47,128 bases of DNA from a bacterium (GCA_021810245.1 JAJZJF010000007.1:1-47128); one strand, 5' to 3'; shown: positions 34,407 to 44,003, counted from the stretch's first letter. Numbers and translations: made by a program. The notes: generated from the letters alone by a model not told the origin.

Positions 34407-34520
34407 TTATCCCTGTCTCTGTTTATGCTTAGGGTTCGAGCAAAATACGCGGATGGCCCGCCCTCTTTTAATGACTTTGCACTTTTGGCAAATCGGTTTA
34501 ACGCTCGCTCTGACTTTCAT
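34407..34520 (-). CDS. rpmJ: Ribosomal protein bL36 (zinc-type)
   Basis: Too short for the ORF track. Reading the minus strand from the ATG at 34520 gives 37 residues: [19 protein letters not shown], then [13 protein letters not shown] and TAA. The C-x2-C...C-x4-H zinc ribbon is intact. The position between infA and rpsM is the classical one. It is complete and typical in length. Confidence 0.95.
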   Translation of the reverse strand: MKVRASVKPICQKCKVIKRGRAIRVFCSNPKHKQRQG

Positions 34521-34536
34521 TTCAACACCTCTCCCG

Positions 34537-34779
34537 TTATTCCCTAAAGACAATGCGCCCGCGAGTTAAATCATAAGGCGACAGCTCGATTTTCACTCGA
34601 TCTCCAGGCAGAATTTTAATGTAATGCATCCTCATTCGGCCCGAAATATGGGCCAAGACGATCTTTCCCGGAGCGATTTCCACTCGAAACATCGCATTGG
34701 GAAGGGCTTCTAAAATATTTCCTTCGACTTCAATTTTATCGCCCTTTTTTTCTTCCTTCTCGCTGTGAACTTTTCTCAT
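34537..34779 (-). CDS. infA: Translation initiation factor IF-1
   Basis: An 80-residue OB-fold factor that occupies the ribosomal A site during initiation. [19 protein letters not shown] and [35 protein letters not shown] are diagnostic. The N-terminus has about ten extra charged residues ([11 protein letters not shown]). The ATG overlaps the map stop by 4 nt. Confidence 0.97.
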   Translation of the reverse strand: MRKVHSEKEEKKGDKIEVEGNILEALPNAMFRVEIAPGKIVLAHISGRMRMHYIKILPGDRVKIELSPYDLTRGRIVFRE

Positions 34780-35558
34780 TGAGTTAAAATCTCCGGCCCC
34801 TTTTCCGTTAAGGCCACCGTATGTTCAAAATGGGCGGACAAACGCCCATCTTTTGTCACGGCAGTCCATTGGTCATCTAAAACCTTCACTTCAGATCCAC
34901 CAGCATTCACCATCGGCTCAATGGCCAAGACCATGCCGGAAACCAACCGCATCCCCGTTCCCTTCTTTCCGTAGTTGGGCACCTGGGGCTCCTCATGAAG
35001 GGCCCGCCCGATGCCATGTCCGACAAAATCATAAACGACGGAAAAGCCGGCTTTTTCGCAATGAGATTGAACGGCGAAACCGATATCCCCAAGGCGGTTG
35101 CCGACCAAGGCCGCCGCGATTCCGCGCTCAAGCGACTCTTTAGTAATTTGAATCAATCGCAAGGCTTCTTCGGAAACGTTCCCGACAGGGGCCGTCACAG
35201 CCGCATCGGCATAAAAGCCGCCAATGACGCAACCGAAGTCCAAGCTGACAATATCCCCGTCGGCGATTTTTCTCTTCGGCGATGGAATTCCGTGCACCAC
35301 TTCGGAATTAATTGAAACGCAGATCGAAGCAGGAAAGCCCCGGTATCCCAAAAACGCGGGTTGAGCGTTATTTTTTGATAAATAATCCATCGCGAGAACA
35401 TCAATATCTTTTGTGCTCATTCCCACGGAGAGGCTTTTTTTCAGCATAGTCAAAGCCCCAGCAACGACCGCGCCAGCTTGGCGCATAAGAGATATTTCTT
35501 CCCTTGTTTTCATCTCTACTTTTCGAGGAGGCTTCGGCATTAACACAGTGGAACTCAT
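34776..35558 (-). CDS. map: Methionine aminopeptidase, type I
   Basis: A 260-residue dinuclear metalloprotease that removes the initiator Met. Metal ligands are visible in [19 protein letters not shown] (two Asp), [16 protein letters not shown] (His) and LAIEPM (Glu), with a final Glu in [12 protein letters not shown]. The N-terminus is about 15 residues longer than in the E. coli enzyme; internal Met codons at 35540 and 35513 are alternatives, but only 35558 couples to the adk stop (ATGA). Confidence 0.96.
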   Translation of the reverse strand: MSSTVLMPKPPRKVEMKTREEISLMRQAGAVVAGALTMLKKSLSVGMSTKDIDVLAMDYLSKNNAQPAFLGYRGFPASICVSINSEVVHGIPSPKRKIADGDIVSLDFGCVIGGFYADAAVTAPVGNVSEEALRLIQITKESLERGIAAALVGNRLGDIGFAVQSHCEKAGFSVVYDFVGHGIGRALHEEPQVPNYGKKGTGMRLVSGMVLAIEPMVNAGGSEVKVLDDQWTAVTKDGRLSAHFEHTVALTEKGPEILTQ

Positions 35559-36205
35559 AGCTTGGCAAAAATTGAATCGACAAACATAGACAAAGCCGCG
35601 CTCACTTCTTCGGGTTTGCGGCCGGCATCGACCTCTTTAAAAACAGATTCAGATTGGTAATAGGAAATCATGGGGCGCGTAATGTCTTCAAATACCATTA
35701 AACGCTTACGCGCGGTAGTTTCAGAATCGTCTTCGCGCAAAATAACGTCCCCGCCACAACTCGCGCATTTCCCGCCAGGGGCGGGCTTGGTTTGAATATT
35801 GTATACTTGTCCGCATTGCGAACAAACCCGGCGGGAAACAATGCGCTCAAGAGCCAGTTCTTGCGAAATTTTAAGCAAAACAACTAAATCAATCGATAGA
35901 TTTTCATGAGCGAGAATCGCAGACAAAGACTGCGCTTGGGTAAGGTTTCTCGGGAACCCATCCAACAAATAGCGCCCCTCTTTTGAGTTAAAGCGCGCCG
36001 CCACCATTTCCGTCACTAAATCGTCGGGAACTAATTTACCCGCTTTCACATATGACTGAGCCTTAACTCCCAGAGGAGTTTTCTCCGCGATTTCATTGCG
36101 GAAAATATCCCCGGTAGCTAGGTGAGAAAGGCCGTATTTTGCGCTCAGAAATTTTGCCTGCGTGCCTTTTCCAGAGCCGGGAGCGCCTAGCAAAATAGTG
36201 ATCAT
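35555..36205 (-). CDS. adk: Adenylate kinase (zinc-lid type)
   Basis: A 216-residue enzyme interconverting ATP + AMP and 2 ADP. P-loop GAPGSGKGTQAKFLS, AMP site GDIFRNEIAEKTPLG and LLDGFPRNLTQAQSL, and a long LID with four Cys (CSQCGQ...CASCG) that binds zinc. The standard spc-operon place between secY and map, overlapping both by 4 nt. Confidence 0.98.
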   Translation of the reverse strand: MITILLGAPGSGKGTQAKFLSAKYGLSHLATGDIFRNEIAEKTPLGVKAQSYVKAGKLVPDDLVTEMVAARFNSKEGRYLLDGFPRNLTQAQSLSAILAHENLSIDLVVLLKISQELALERIVSRRVCSQCGQVYNIQTKPAPGGKCASCGGDVILREDDSETTARKRLMVFEDITRPMISYYQSESVFKEVDAGRKPEEVSAALSMFVDSIFAKL

Positions 36206-37539
36206 GAACTACTCCCCACATTAAACCAGCGCTGCCTTAAGCGGCTCTTTTTTAAAAAGCCCTCGTAATGGCGCATGATAAGTTGCGCTTCTAATTGCCC
36301 CATCGTATCCAAGGCCACGCCCACTACTATTAAGAGCGCCGTACCGCCAAAATAAAAAGGAACATTTAAACTGGTGCGCAGCCAGTCCGGGAGAACGGCG
36401 ATGGCCGCGACAAATAGCGCTCCGCCCAAGGTAATTCGCTCCAAAACCCACTCGATATATTTCGCCGTCGATTCACCGGGGCGATATCCGGGAATAAACC
36501 CGCCTGATTTTCTCATGTTGTCAGCTAAATCGGTGGGATTAAAAGAAACCGAATTATAGAAATAGCAGAAAAAAATAATTAGAGCGGCATAGACGAGCTG
36601 ATAAATCCAACTCCCGGTTCCCCAGAAATGGAGCATCTTTTGCGCCCAGGTTGACTGCGGAGCGAAACTCGCCACTGTAATAGGAACGGCTAACAGAGAG
36701 ACGGCAAAGATGACTGCAATAACTCCGGATTGATCAACCTTAAGGGGCAAATAACTTTGAGAGCCGCCGTACATTTTCCTTCCCACCACGCGTTTGGCGT
36801 ATTGCACCGGAATTTTTCGTTGAGCGGTTTCAACCCAAACGACCAAAACCGTGACGACTAAAATGGCGGCTAAAACCAGCAAAGCCGGCAAAAGTCCCAT
36901 CACTTCGGCCTGCACTAAGCGAATCATATTCATCACCGCGCTTGGGATGCGCCCGACAATGCCGGCAAAGATGATGAGAGAAACTCCATTTCCGATGCCG
37001 ATTTCAGTGACCTGTTCTCCCAACCACATAACGAAAATGGATCCGGAGGTCAAGGTCAAAACCGTCAAAACATAAAACCCCCAGGAAGGATTGGAGATAA
37101 CAGGAATATTTCCGGGAGTTGGCATTTTGGATATCGCGAGAGTGAGGCCAAAGGATTGAAAAGTAGCCAAAAACAAGGTCAAATAGCGCGTATAGGTGTT
37201 GAGTTTACGCCGACCCAACTCTCCCTCTTTGTAGAGGCGATCCAAGTGCGGCAGAACGTGCGCCCCTTGCAAAAGGCTCATGATGATCGAGGCGTTGATA
37301 TAGGGCATGACTCCCATTGAAAAAATAGAGAAACGCCTCAAGGCTCCGCCCGAGAAAATATTGATGAATCCCAGCAGGCCGCCACGCTGAGCGTTAAAAA
37401 TAGATTTCAAGGCATCCGCATTAATCCCGGGAATGGGAATGGCCGCTCCCACCCGGTAAACGGCGATCGCCCCCAAGGTATAGAGGAGTTTCCGCCTTAA
37501 ATCCGGAGATTCAACGAGTTCGGTAAGACTTTGAGCCAT
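36202..37539 (-). CDS. secY: Protein translocase subunit SecY
   Basis: A 445-residue channel protein with ten membrane helices. Signatures are AIPIPGINADAL in the first segment, the plug-region GGALRRFSIFSMGVMPYINASIIMSLL, IGIGNGVSLIIFAGIV, and the C-terminal tail. Starts at the rplO stop (TAATG) and overlaps adk by 4 nt, the standard spc order. Confidence 0.98.
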   Translation of the reverse strand: MAQSLTELVESPDLRRKLLYTLGAIAVYRVGAAIPIPGINADALKSIFNAQRGGLLGFINIFSGGALRRFSIFSMGVMPYINASIIMSLLQGAHVLPHLDRLYKEGELGRRKLNTYTRYLTLFLATFQSFGLTLAISKMPTPGNIPVISNPSWGFYVLTVLTLTSGSIFVMWLGEQVTEIGIGNGVSLIIFAGIVGRIPSAVMNMIRLVQAEVMGLLPALLVLAAILVVTVLVVWVETAQRKIPVQYAKRVVGRKMYGGSQSYLPLKVDQSGVIAVIFAVSLLAVPITVASFAPQSTWAQKMLHFWGTGSWIYQLVYAALIIFFCYFYNSVSFNPTDLADNMRKSGGFIPGYRPGESTAKYIEWVLERITLGGALFVAAIAVLPDWLRTSLNVPFYFGGTALLIVVGVALDTMGQLEAQLIMRHYEGFLKKSRLRQRWFNVGSSS

Positions 37540-37991
37540 TACCCGCCTATGACCACAGCGGCCCCACCCACTTTCTCGATTTGCGCGCGAGAAGAGGCGG
37601 AAAATGCGTGAACCGAGATTTTATACGGGTTTTTGACCGAGGTCTTCCCGCTCAAAATTTTCACGGGAAGCTTAGAGGAAATAAGACCATGCATCTTAAG
37701 AGATTCCAAAGTAACCTCTTTTTGATTTTTAAAAACGCGTTCGATATCCGTAAGGGAAACGACTTGATAGCGCTTGGTGAAAGGAGCGTTGCTAAAACCG
37801 TATTTCGGCACGCGTCTAAGCAAAGGAGTCTGTCCGCCTTCAAAACCGGACATTTTTCCGTCTCCAGAGCGGGAACGCTGCCCTTTTTGTCCTCGGGTGG
37901 CCGTCTGACCATGGCCGGAGCCCTCGCCCAAACCAATGCGAGTCCTTTTACGGCGCGATCCAGCGCGCGGAGACAACGAAGTTAAATTCAT
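37539..37991 (-). CDS. rplO: Ribosomal protein uL15
   Basis: A 150-residue 50S protein. The track start lies 19 codons too far upstream; GGGAGG with 5-nt spacing and ATG at 37991 gives the true N-terminus [20 protein letters not shown]. It continues with [19 protein letters not shown] and [17 protein letters not shown]. The start overlaps the rpsE stop by 4 nt; no rpmD lies between, unlike in E. coli. Confidence 0.97.
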   Translation of the reverse strand: MNLTSLSPRAGSRRKRTRIGLGEGSGHGQTATRGQKGQRSRSGDGKMSGFEGGQTPLLRRVPKYGFSNAPFTKRYQVVSLTDIERVFKNQKEVTLESLKMHGLISSKLPVKILSGKTSVKNPYKISVHAFSASSRAQIEKVGGAAVVIGG

Positions 37992-38569
37992 TTTTCCCTC
38001 CCACGCAACTTCATGATTGATTCTTTGGTTCTCAAGAGACGCAAACATTGCAAAGTCGCGCCAATCATATTGAAGGAATTAGAGGAACCCAAGCTCTTGG
38101 TTAGAATATTTTTAACCCCAGCCGCCTCCAAAACAGATCGGACAGCTCCACCGGCGATAACGCCGGTTCCCGGCGCAGCGGGCTTCATCCAAACCTTTCC
38201 CGATCCGAACTTGGCAATGACTTCATGAGGAATCGTCCCGTTGACCAAGGGAAACTTAAAAACCTCTTTTTTCGCCTGCATCTGCCCTTTTTGGATCGAA
38301 GACTGGACGTCTTTGGCCTTTCCAAGGCCAAACCCGACCGTGCCTTCTCCATCTCCCACGACCACTAAAGCGCTAAACGAAAATCTCTTTCCGCCCTTGA
38401 CAACTTTAGCGACGCGATTAATCGCGACAACATTTTCCACCAACTCTCCGGGAAGTCTCGGCGCGGCGACGCGCGGCCCTCTGGGAGATCGGGCGGCAGG
38501 AGAAAAATTTTCTCCGGGAGCCGCAGATTTTTTTTCTTTTTTTTCTGGAACAGACGCGGTTTCAGTCAT
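37988..38569 (-). CDS. rpsE: Ribosomal protein uS5
   Basis: A 193-residue 30S protein important for decoding accuracy. An N-terminal Lys/Pro/Ala-rich extension of about 40 residues precedes the RNA-binding domain ([35 protein letters not shown]) and the C-terminal domain (GVRDVL-type [20 protein letters not shown]). Followed directly by rplO. Confidence 0.97.
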   Translation of the reverse strand: MTETASVPEKKEKKSAAPGENFSPAARSPRGPRVAAPRLPGELVENVVAINRVAKVVKGGKRFSFSALVVVGDGEGTVGFGLGKAKDVQSSIQKGQMQAKKEVFKFPLVNGTIPHEVIAKFGSGKVWMKPAAPGTGVIAGGAVRSVLEAAGVKNILTKSLGSSNSFNMIGATLQCLRLLRTKESIMKLRGREK

Positions 38570-38579
38570 TCAATCCTCT

Positions 38580-38945
38580 CTAAAATTCAAGCCCGCTTGA
38601 ACGCGCGGAGTCAGCCAAGGCCTTTAGCCGTCCATGATAGACGCGCCCGCCGCGGTCAAAAGCGACTTTTTTAACTCCCGCTTCCACCGCTTTTTTGGCG
38701 ATTAACGCCCCGACGGCCTGAGCCGCCTCTTTGTTTTTCGCGGATTTTGGAAATTTCTGATGAATCTCCTTGGACAAGGAAGAGACCGCCGCGACAGTCA
38801 CTCCTTTGGAATCATCAATCACCTGCGCGTAAATGTGGCGCAGACTGCGATGAACGCTCAACCGCGGGCGATCTGACGAAAACTCAGCCAGAGCCCTGCG
38901 TGTCCTTTCTTTCCTAAACTCAAAACGAATCTTTTTATCCTTCAT
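38580..38945 (-). CDS. rplR: Ribosomal protein uL18
   Basis: A 121-residue 5S-rRNA binder. Recognised by [43 protein letters not shown] and the end [19 protein letters not shown]. Normal length; lies between rplF and rpsE in spc order with 9-10 bp gaps. Confidence 0.97.
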   Translation of the reverse strand: MKDKKIRFEFRKERTRRALAEFSSDRPRLSVHRSLRHIYAQVIDDSKGVTVAAVSSLSKEIHQKFPKSAKNKEAAQAVGALIAKKAVEAGVKKVAFDRGGRVYHGRLKALADSARSSGLEF

Positions 38946-38954
38946 TGCTGTCTC

Positions 38955-39527
38955 CTACTTCTTGGCCCCGCCAGCGGCTCCAGCCCCTGCCGCAGTTTTT
39001 CCGGCCTTTCTGCGAATATGTTCGCCCTGATAGCGAATGCCAGTCCCTTTGTAAGGTTCCGGCTCTCTCAAACCTCGAATCTTAGCGGCAATCTCTCCCA
39101 CCAATTCCTTGTTGATACCACTGACCGTAATCTGAGTTTTCTTGGGGTCAACCGCCAATGTCACTCCCTTCGGAGCCTCAAAAACGACCGGATGAGATTT
39201 CCCAATAGCCAAAGTCAGCTTCTGACCCGCAACTTCCGCGCGAAAGCCCAAACCGACAATGTCTAAAACCTTGCTGAAACCGCTTGAAACGCCCAAAACC
39301 ATATTTTGGATTCTAGCGCGGGACAAGCCGTAAATCGCTGAAACCTCTTTTTCTTTCGACAAGTCGGCGCTCAAAACAACTTGGCCATCCTTGACTTCCG
39401 CGCTAACAAAAGAATGAAGAGGCTCCTTTAATTCGCCCTTAGGTCCTTTGACGGTGACCAGGTGATTGGCAACAGAAACCTGAACCCCCGAAGGAATCAC
39501 GACTGGCTGTTTTCCAATTCTGCTCAT
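38955..39527 (-). CDS. rplF: Ribosomal protein uL6
   Basis: A 190-residue 50S protein near the factor-binding site. Starts MSRIGKQPVVIPSGVQVSV and contains VKGPKGEL, ITVSGINKELVGEIAAKIRGLREPEPYKGTGIRY, then EHIRRKAGKTA with a short Gly/Ala tail. Two repeated beta-alpha domains are of normal size. Confidence 0.98.
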   Translation of the reverse strand: MSRIGKQPVVIPSGVQVSVANHLVTVKGPKGELKEPLHSFVSAEVKDGQVVLSADLSKEKEVSAIYGLSRARIQNMVLGVSSGFSKVLDIVGLGFRAEVAGQKLTLAIGKSHPVVFEAPKGVTLAVDPKKTQITVSGINKELVGEIAAKIRGLREPEPYKGTGIRYQGEHIRRKAGKTAAGAGAAGGAKK

Positions 39528-39533
39528 ATAATT

Positions 39534-39932
39534 TTACCAAACCTGGCAGAGAACTTCTCCGCCGATTTTTTTCTCAATCGCCTGTCTTTCAGTCAAAAAA
39601 CCCTGTGGAGTAGACAGAATACTGACCGACATTCCATTTGGGTTTCTCATTGGTAACTGGCGATAAGAACGATAAACCCGCAATCCCGGCTTGGAAACGC
39701 GCTTAAGTCCGCGTATCGCGGCTTCCTTTGTCGGGGAATATTTTAAAAACACCCGCAAAATCCCGTATTTAACTCCCGCGGGATACAGAGATTTATAATT
39801 CGCGATAAAGCCCTCATCTTTTAAAAGTTTGACAATCTCAAACTTAATTTTAGAATAGGGAACATCGACCCGGTCTTTCATCCGGGAGTTTGCGTTACGA
39901 ATTCCAGTCAGTAGATCAGCAATAGGGTCCAT
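39534..39932 (-). CDS. rpsH: Ribosomal protein uS8
   Basis: A 132-residue primary 16S binder, in E. coli the repressor of the spc operon. MDPIADLLTGIRNANSR opens it and MRNPNGMSVSILSTPQGFLTERQA leads to the end IGGEVLCQVW. Normal length; follows rpsN by 6 bp. Confidence 0.98.
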   Translation of the reverse strand: MDPIADLLTGIRNANSRMKDRVDVPYSKIKFEIVKLLKDEGFIANYKSLYPAGVKYGILRVFLKYSPTKEAAIRGLKRVSKPGLRVYRSYRQLPMRNPNGMSVSILSTPQGFLTERQAIEKKIGGEVLCQVW

Positions 39933-39938
39933 TTTATC

Positions 39939-40124
39939 CTACCATGAAGATTTTTTAACTCCCGGGATTAACCCCCGGTGAGCCATGTTTCTTAAACAAA
40001 TTCGGCATAAGCCGAAATCGCGGTAATACGCCCTTGGGCGTCCGCAAATCTGGCAACGATTTCTATAGCGCGTAGAAAATTTTTGAGGTTTCCTTAATTT
40101 CGCGACCCAGGCCGTTGTAGCCAT
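39939..40124 (-). CDS. rpsN: Ribosomal protein uS14, zinc form
   Basis: A 61-residue short, zinc-binding S14 (type Z). Cys ligands are in CQICGRPRA and [10 protein letters not shown]. This replaces the ~100-residue zinc-free form found in enteric bacteria. No second S14 gene is in the window. It sits between rplE and rpsH as expected. Confidence 0.97.
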   Translation of the reverse strand: MATTAWVAKLRKPQKFSTRYRNRCQICGRPRAYYRDFGLCRICLRNMAHRGLIPGVKKSSW

Positions 40125-40127
40125 CTT

Positions 40128-40856
40128 CTATTTCTCCTTTCCAGCCGCGGCCAAAGCCTCGGTCTTTCCGTGCCCGGAATTTTGAGGTTTCTTAAACGGA
40201 AATCCCAAGGCGGTCAAAAATTCTAAACCGCGGTCGTCTTTCCCCGCAGAAGTTACGATGGTGACATTCATTCCCTGTTGTCCCAAGGATCTCTCCATAT
40301 TGATTTCAGGGAATATGGTTTGATCTTTAAGACCGAGATTGTAATTTCCCCGGCCATCAAAACCCTTTAACTCCAATCCGCGGAAATCGCGAATACGCGG
40401 AATCGCAATCGCAATCATCCGATCTAAGAATTCCCACATCCGATCGCCCCGCAGAGTCACGCGCAAGCCAATCGGCATCCCTTCTCTTAACTTAAAATTT
40501 GAGATGGATTTTTTTGATTTACGAACCTGCGGCCATTGCCCGACCATCATCGCCAATTCTTCTCGGGCGGAATCAAGAGCCTGAACGTTCTCCCGCGCGC
40601 GCGAGACGCCCATGTTGATGACAATTTTAATCAAGCGAGGAATCTGAAAGGGATTTTCAAGGCTCCACTTCTCCATTAATCCTGGAACCAGCTCTTCTTG
40701 GTAATATTTTTTCAATCGCGGTTTTGGGTGCGGCGTCTCCTTGCCATCCGAAACGACAATGGAAGAAACGACAGCGGCCGGCTTGTTACCATGAGCCTGC
40801 TTAGGCGCACGCGCCTGAGCGGGCTTTTCCGTCTTATTTTTCTCTATTGTAGCCAT
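40128..40856 (-). CDS. rplE: Ribosomal protein uL5 with N-terminal extension
   Basis: A 242-residue protein; the usual length is about 180. The L5 core begins near residue 48 (PRLKKYYQEELVPGLMEKW) and includes PRLIKIVINMGVSRA, SKKSISNFKLREGMPIGLRVTLRG and FPEINMERSLGQQGMNVTIVTSA. Ahead of it is a basic, Ala/Pro/Gln-rich arm of about 45 residues. No alternative ATG or GTG with a Shine-Dalgarno exists near the core start, so the arm appears to be translated. A ~20-residue C-terminal tail is also present. Confidence 0.95.
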   Translation of the reverse strand: MATIEKNKTEKPAQARAPKQAHGNKPAAVVSSIVVSDGKETPHPKPRLKKYYQEELVPGLMEKWSLENPFQIPRLIKIVINMGVSRARENVQALDSAREELAMMVGQWPQVRKSKKSISNFKLREGMPIGLRVTLRGDRMWEFLDRMIAIAIPRIRDFRGLELKGFDGRGNYNLGLKDQTIFPEINMERSLGQQGMNVTIVTSAGKDDRGLEFLTALGFPFKKPQNSGHGKTEALAAAGKEK

Positions 40857-40870
40857 GTTCTATTTCTCAA

Positions 40871-41182
40871 TTATTCAATCTGTTGTTCGCAACGCCGACA
40901 AATTCGGACGTTGTCTCCGCTTGGAAGGCGCTCAAGGCCCACGCGAGAAGGCTTTTCGCACTTCGGACACATCAGCATGACCTTAGAATAAGAAATCGGC
41001 GCCTCATACTTCTGTATTCCACCCGGGTCAGTCTGCGTCCCTTTTTTATGCTTTGAAACAATATTGACCTGCGAAACCAAAACTCTCATTTTATCGGGAA
41101 AAACTTTTACGATCTCGCCAATTTTCCCCTTGTCCTTGCCGGACATGACCATCACTTTGTCTTTTTTATGGATTTTAAGCAT
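40871..41182 (-). CDS. rplX: Ribosomal protein uL24
   Basis: A 103-residue assembly initiator of the 50S subunit with the KOW motif ([27 protein letters not shown]) and [26 protein letters not shown]-terminal CPKC...CRRC pair, found in many bacterial L24 proteins, suggests zinc binding. One base separates it from rplN. Confidence 0.97.
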   Translation of the reverse strand: MLKIHKKDKVMVMSGKDKGKIGEIVKVFPDKMRVLVSQVNIVSKHKKGTQTDPGGIQKYEAPISYSKVMLMCPKCEKPSRVGLERLPSGDNVRICRRCEQQIE

Positions 41183-41183
41183 C

Positions 41184-41552
41184 TCAGATCACCTCCGGAG
41201 CGAGAGAGATGATTTTTAAAAACTCCTTGTCGCGGAGTTCCCGCGCCACGGGGCCGAAAACGCGCGTTCCCTTGGGTTCATTTTTATCATCAATCAAGCA
41301 AGCGGCATTTTCATCAAAACGGACGTAAGAACCGTCCGCGCGCCGCGAGTTCCTGGCGACTCTGACCACGACGGCCTTAACGACTTCTCCCTTTTTAATC
41401 GCGCCATGTGGGATAGCGTCTCTAACGCTGCAGACGATGATGTCTCCAACCCCGGCGTAACGCCGATAAGAACCGCCCATCACATGGAAACATTGCAACT
41501 TTTTCGCGCCGGAATTATCGGCGACATTTAAAATAGAGCGTAGCTGAATCAT
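41184..41552 (-). CDS. rplN: Ribosomal protein uL14
   Basis: A 122-residue 50S protein. The ATG at 41552 begins the classic [19 protein letters not shown]; the 38 upstream codons in the track are out-of-frame S17 sequence. Also seen: [29 protein letters not shown] and [28 protein letters not shown]. Overlaps the rpsQ stop by 4 nt. Confidence 0.98.
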   Translation of the reverse strand: MIQLRSILNVADNSGAKKLQCFHVMGGSYRRYAGVGDIIVCSVRDAIPHGAIKKGEVVKAVVVRVARNSRRADGSYVRFDENAACLIDDKNEPKGTRVFGPVARELRDKEFLKIISLAPEVI

Positions 41553-41881
41553 CCCGCAATGCCTCCCGCTGAGGCCTCTTTCTGATTGGCCGCAACATAA
41601 CCCGCCGGAGCTTTTTTGACGATGCGCACCAGGCGCCAGCGCTTGGTTTTGGAAAGGGGGCGACAACTCATCACTTCAACCAAATCTCCCAACTTTGAAG
41701 TCCCTTCTTCATCATGAACGACTAAACGAGAATTTTTTCTCATTACTTTGTCATAGACTCTGTGCTTGGTTAAGCGCTCAACAGAAACGATTCGAGTCTT
41801 CGTCATTTTGTCGGAGACGATCAAACCCTCAAAGACTTTCCGGTTTGATCTCGATTTTTCAACAGATGATTCAAGAGCCAT
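41549..41881 (-). CDS. rpsQ: Ribosomal protein uS17
   Basis: A 110-residue 30S protein. The track starts at a GTG; the ATG at 41881 behind AAGGTGG is preferred. Core features: [61 protein letters not shown]-terminal tail of about 20 residues exceeds the usual length. The start overlaps the end of rpmC by 11 bp. Confidence 0.96.
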   Translation of the reverse strand: MALESSVEKSRSNRKVFEGLIVSDKMTKTRIVSVERLTKHRVYDKVMRKNSRLVVHDEEGTSKLGDLVEVMSCRPLSKTKRWRLVRIVKKAPAGYVAANQKEASAGGIAG

Positions 41882-42083
41882 GGGCACCCACCTTCTTACT
41901 GGAAATCCAAGTGTTAATCCGGGCGATATAGCGCCTCAGATTTCTCAACTCCATCGGATTATCCAATGGACTTAAAGAATGTTTCCAAGAGAGATTCGCC
42001 AGCTTTTCTTTTGTTTGCCGCAATTCCTGCTCCAATTCCGCTACGGTCAAACTTTTTTTCGCTTCTCGTTCTTTTGTCTTCAT
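41871..42083 (-). CDS. rpmC: Ribosomal protein uL29
   Basis: A 70-residue, two-helix protein near the peptide exit tunnel. LTVAELEQELRQTKEKLANLSWKHSLSPLDNPMELRNLRRYIARINT matches the family. Position between rplP and rpsQ is canonical. Confidence 0.95.
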   Translation of the reverse strand: MKTKEREAKKSLTVAELEQELRQTKEKLANLSWKHSLSPLDNPMELRNLRRYIARINTWISSKKVGAHGS

Positions 42084-42098
42084 TTTAAAACCTTTAAA

Positions 42099-42515
42099 CT
42101 AGATGTGCTCCCGGACTACCACTTTCGTCTTAATCGGAAGCTTATACGAAGCGGAGCCAAAAGCCTTTTCGGCCTCTTCCTGGGGAATTCCTTCCAATTC
42201 AAAGAGAACGCGGCCCGGCTTAACGACACAAACCCAATGATCCGGAGCGCCTTTTCCCTTTCCCATACGAGTTTCAGCGGGATGCTTGGTCACCGCTTTA
42301 TCCGGAAAAACGCGGACCCAAAGCTTGCCGCCTTTTTTCAGATATCGGCCGATAGCGACGCGAGCCGATTCGATTTGACGAGCCGTCACCCATTTCGGCT
42401 CTAAAGCCTTAAGCCCGAATTCTCCAAATGAAATCTCGGTTCCGCGCTTGGCCAGCCCCTTGATGCGAGGATGGCTATGCGGCTTTCTATATTTAACGCG
42501 TTTTGGCATCAACAT
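42099..42515 (-). CDS. rplP: Ribosomal protein uL16
   Basis: A 138-residue 50S protein organising the A-site tRNA pocket. [20 protein letters not shown] opens it; [22 protein letters not shown] and [17 protein letters not shown] are typical. GGGGA lies 6-7 nt before the first ATG. The Arg in the segment PAETRMGKG that is hydroxylated in some bacteria is present. Confidence 0.98.
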   Translation of the reverse strand: MLMPKRVKYRKPHSHPRIKGLAKRGTEISFGEFGLKALEPKWVTARQIESARVAIGRYLKKGGKLWVRVFPDKAVTKHPAETRMGKGKGAPDHWVCVVKPGRVLFELEGIPQEEAEKAFGSASYKLPIKTKVVVREHI

Positions 42516-42524
42516 AAAATTCCC

Positions 42525-43307
42525 CTATTCAAGCTCCGCTGAATCTTTAGGGCTTTCCGCCGCCGCTTCTTTTGCCCCTTCTTTTGCCGCGACCGCTGCC
42601 ACAGGCTGAATGCCCGTCGGAGCGACAATCGCCGCCACGTTCTGATCTTTCTTAGCCAGAAGCAAAAGCTCTTTAGGGCTCTTGACGAAAAGTTGTTTGC
42701 GGAATATCCAAACTTTAACTCCAATGAGGCCTGCGGTCGTCATCGCTTCCGCCGAGCCGTAGTCAATATCCGCCGAAAAGACGTGAAGAGGAACCCGGCC
42801 TTCCCTCGCCCATTCCCGGCGAGCGATTTCCGATCCATTTAAACGCCCGCCCACCATGACTTTAATTCCCAAAGCTCCAGACTGCATCGTGCGTTCCATC
42901 GCCCGGCGCATCACGCGCCGATAGGCCGCGCGCTTTTCAATCTGAGCGGCAATAGCTTCAGCCACTAAACGAGAATCTAATTCCGGTTCTTTAACTTCAA
43001 TGACATTGATAAAAGTTTTACGGCCGGTCATGTCTTCAATTTGCTTGCGAACAGATTCAATATCGGCGCCCTTTTTCCCGATAACGATCCCCGGGCGAGC
43101 GGTGTGAACATTGACTCGCAAATAAGTTCCTGCCCGTTCAATAGCCACCGCGCTGACAGCCGCATGCCGAAATGTCCGCTTAACCAACAGACGAATGCGA
43201 TGATCTTCTCCAATCAAGGCGGGCATTTCTTTTAAAGAGAACCAACGCGATTCCCAATCGTGGATGTAGCCCAAACGCATCGCGTTAGGATGAGTTTTAT
43301 TTCCCAT
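42525..43307 (-). CDS. rpsC: Ribosomal protein uS3
   Basis: A 260-residue mRNA-entry protein. The ATG at 43307 gives the conserved MGNKTHPNAMRLGYIHDWESRW; the track adds 15 spurious codons. KH domain (ARPGIVIGKKGADIESVRKQIE) and C-terminal domain (KVMVGGRLNGSEIARREW...IDYGSAEAMTTAGLIGVKVWIF) are intact. An Ala/Glu-rich C-terminal tail of about 50 residues is added. Confidence 0.97.
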   Translation of the reverse strand: MGNKTHPNAMRLGYIHDWESRWFSLKEMPALIGEDHRIRLLVKRTFRHAAVSAVAIERAGTYLRVNVHTARPGIVIGKKGADIESVRKQIEDMTGRKTFINVIEVKEPELDSRLVAEAIAAQIEKRAAYRRVMRRAMERTMQSGALGIKVMVGGRLNGSEIARREWAREGRVPLHVFSADIDYGSAEAMTTAGLIGVKVWIFRKQLFVKSPKELLLLAKKDQNVAAIVAPTGIQPVAAVAAKEGAKEAAAESPKDSAELE

Positions 43308-43308
43308 A

Positions 43309-43686
43309 TTATTTCCCTTTCCCCGTCTTTTGATAGGAGTCGGAGACGACAACGGTGACGTGACAAATCTTGCGGTGTAGCGTCATCGCGCGCCCCTGCG
43401 GACCCGGGTTGACGCGCCGCATGGCGCCCAACGGGCCGATAGTCGCCCAACACGACTTAATATAAACCTTCTCCGGAACGAGAGGCTTGCCCTGTTTGGC
43501 CGCCTTGTTCGCGAGATTGGCCGCGGCGGATTTCACCACGTGCGCGACCATCTTTCCGGAAATGCGCGGGATGTTTGGCAGAATCTCTTCCGCCTCAAGA
43601 ACGGCCTTGCCCCGAATTTCATCGAGGACCTGATTGACCTTCCGCGCCCCGTATCGTTGAAAACGTCCGTATGCTGTCGCTTCCAT
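43309..43686 (-). CDS. rplV: Ribosomal protein uL22
   Basis: A 125-residue protein lining the exit tunnel. ATG at 43686 gives MEATAYGRFQRYGARKVNQV; the track's 14 earlier codons belong to rpsS sequence read in another frame. The tunnel hairpin region (GPLGAMRRVNPGPQGRAMTLHRKICHVTVVV) is normal. One base separates it from rpsC. Confidence 0.97.
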   Translation of the reverse strand: MEATAYGRFQRYGARKVNQVLDEIRGKAVLEAEEILPNIPRISGKMVAHVVKSAAANLANKAAKQGKPLVPEKVYIKSCWATIGPLGAMRRVNPGPQGRAMTLHRKICHVTVVVSDSYQKTGKGK

Positions 43687-43690
43687 GTTA

Positions 43691-43975
43691 TTAAGTGAGA
43701 GCCGTCGCTTCTTTATGCATGCCGCCATGAGATCTGAAGAATCTTGTAAAGGAAAATTCCCCCAAGCGGTGGCCGACCATTTGTTCGGTCACGTAGACCG
43801 GTAAAAATTTACGCCCATTATGAACGCCGAAAGTATGTCCAACAAATTCAGGCGGAATCGCAGAAGCTCGAGCCCAGGTCTTAATCATCTTCTTCTCCCC
43901 GGCAACGTTCATCTTCTGCACTTTTTTAAACAGCTTAGCGTCTATATACGGACCTTTTTTAGTCGATCGACTCAT
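43691..43975 (-). CDS. rpsS: Ribosomal protein uS19
   Basis: A 94-residue 30S head protein. [19 protein letters not shown] at the start; [47 protein letters not shown] follows. Complete and of usual length; lies between rplB and rplV. Confidence 0.98.
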   Translation of the reverse strand: MSRSTKKGPYIDAKLFKKVQKMNVAGEKKMIKTWARASAIPPEFVGHTFGVHNGRKFLPVYVTEQMVGHRLGEFSFTRFFRSHGGMHKEATALT

Positions 43976-44003
43976 ATTTTTTCCTTCACCTCATCAAACT
44001 GAA

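Noticed and set aside
34431-34440. GGTTCGAG resembling a tRNA T-arm
   Set aside because: It lies within rpmJ codons and no cloverleaf can be built around it.
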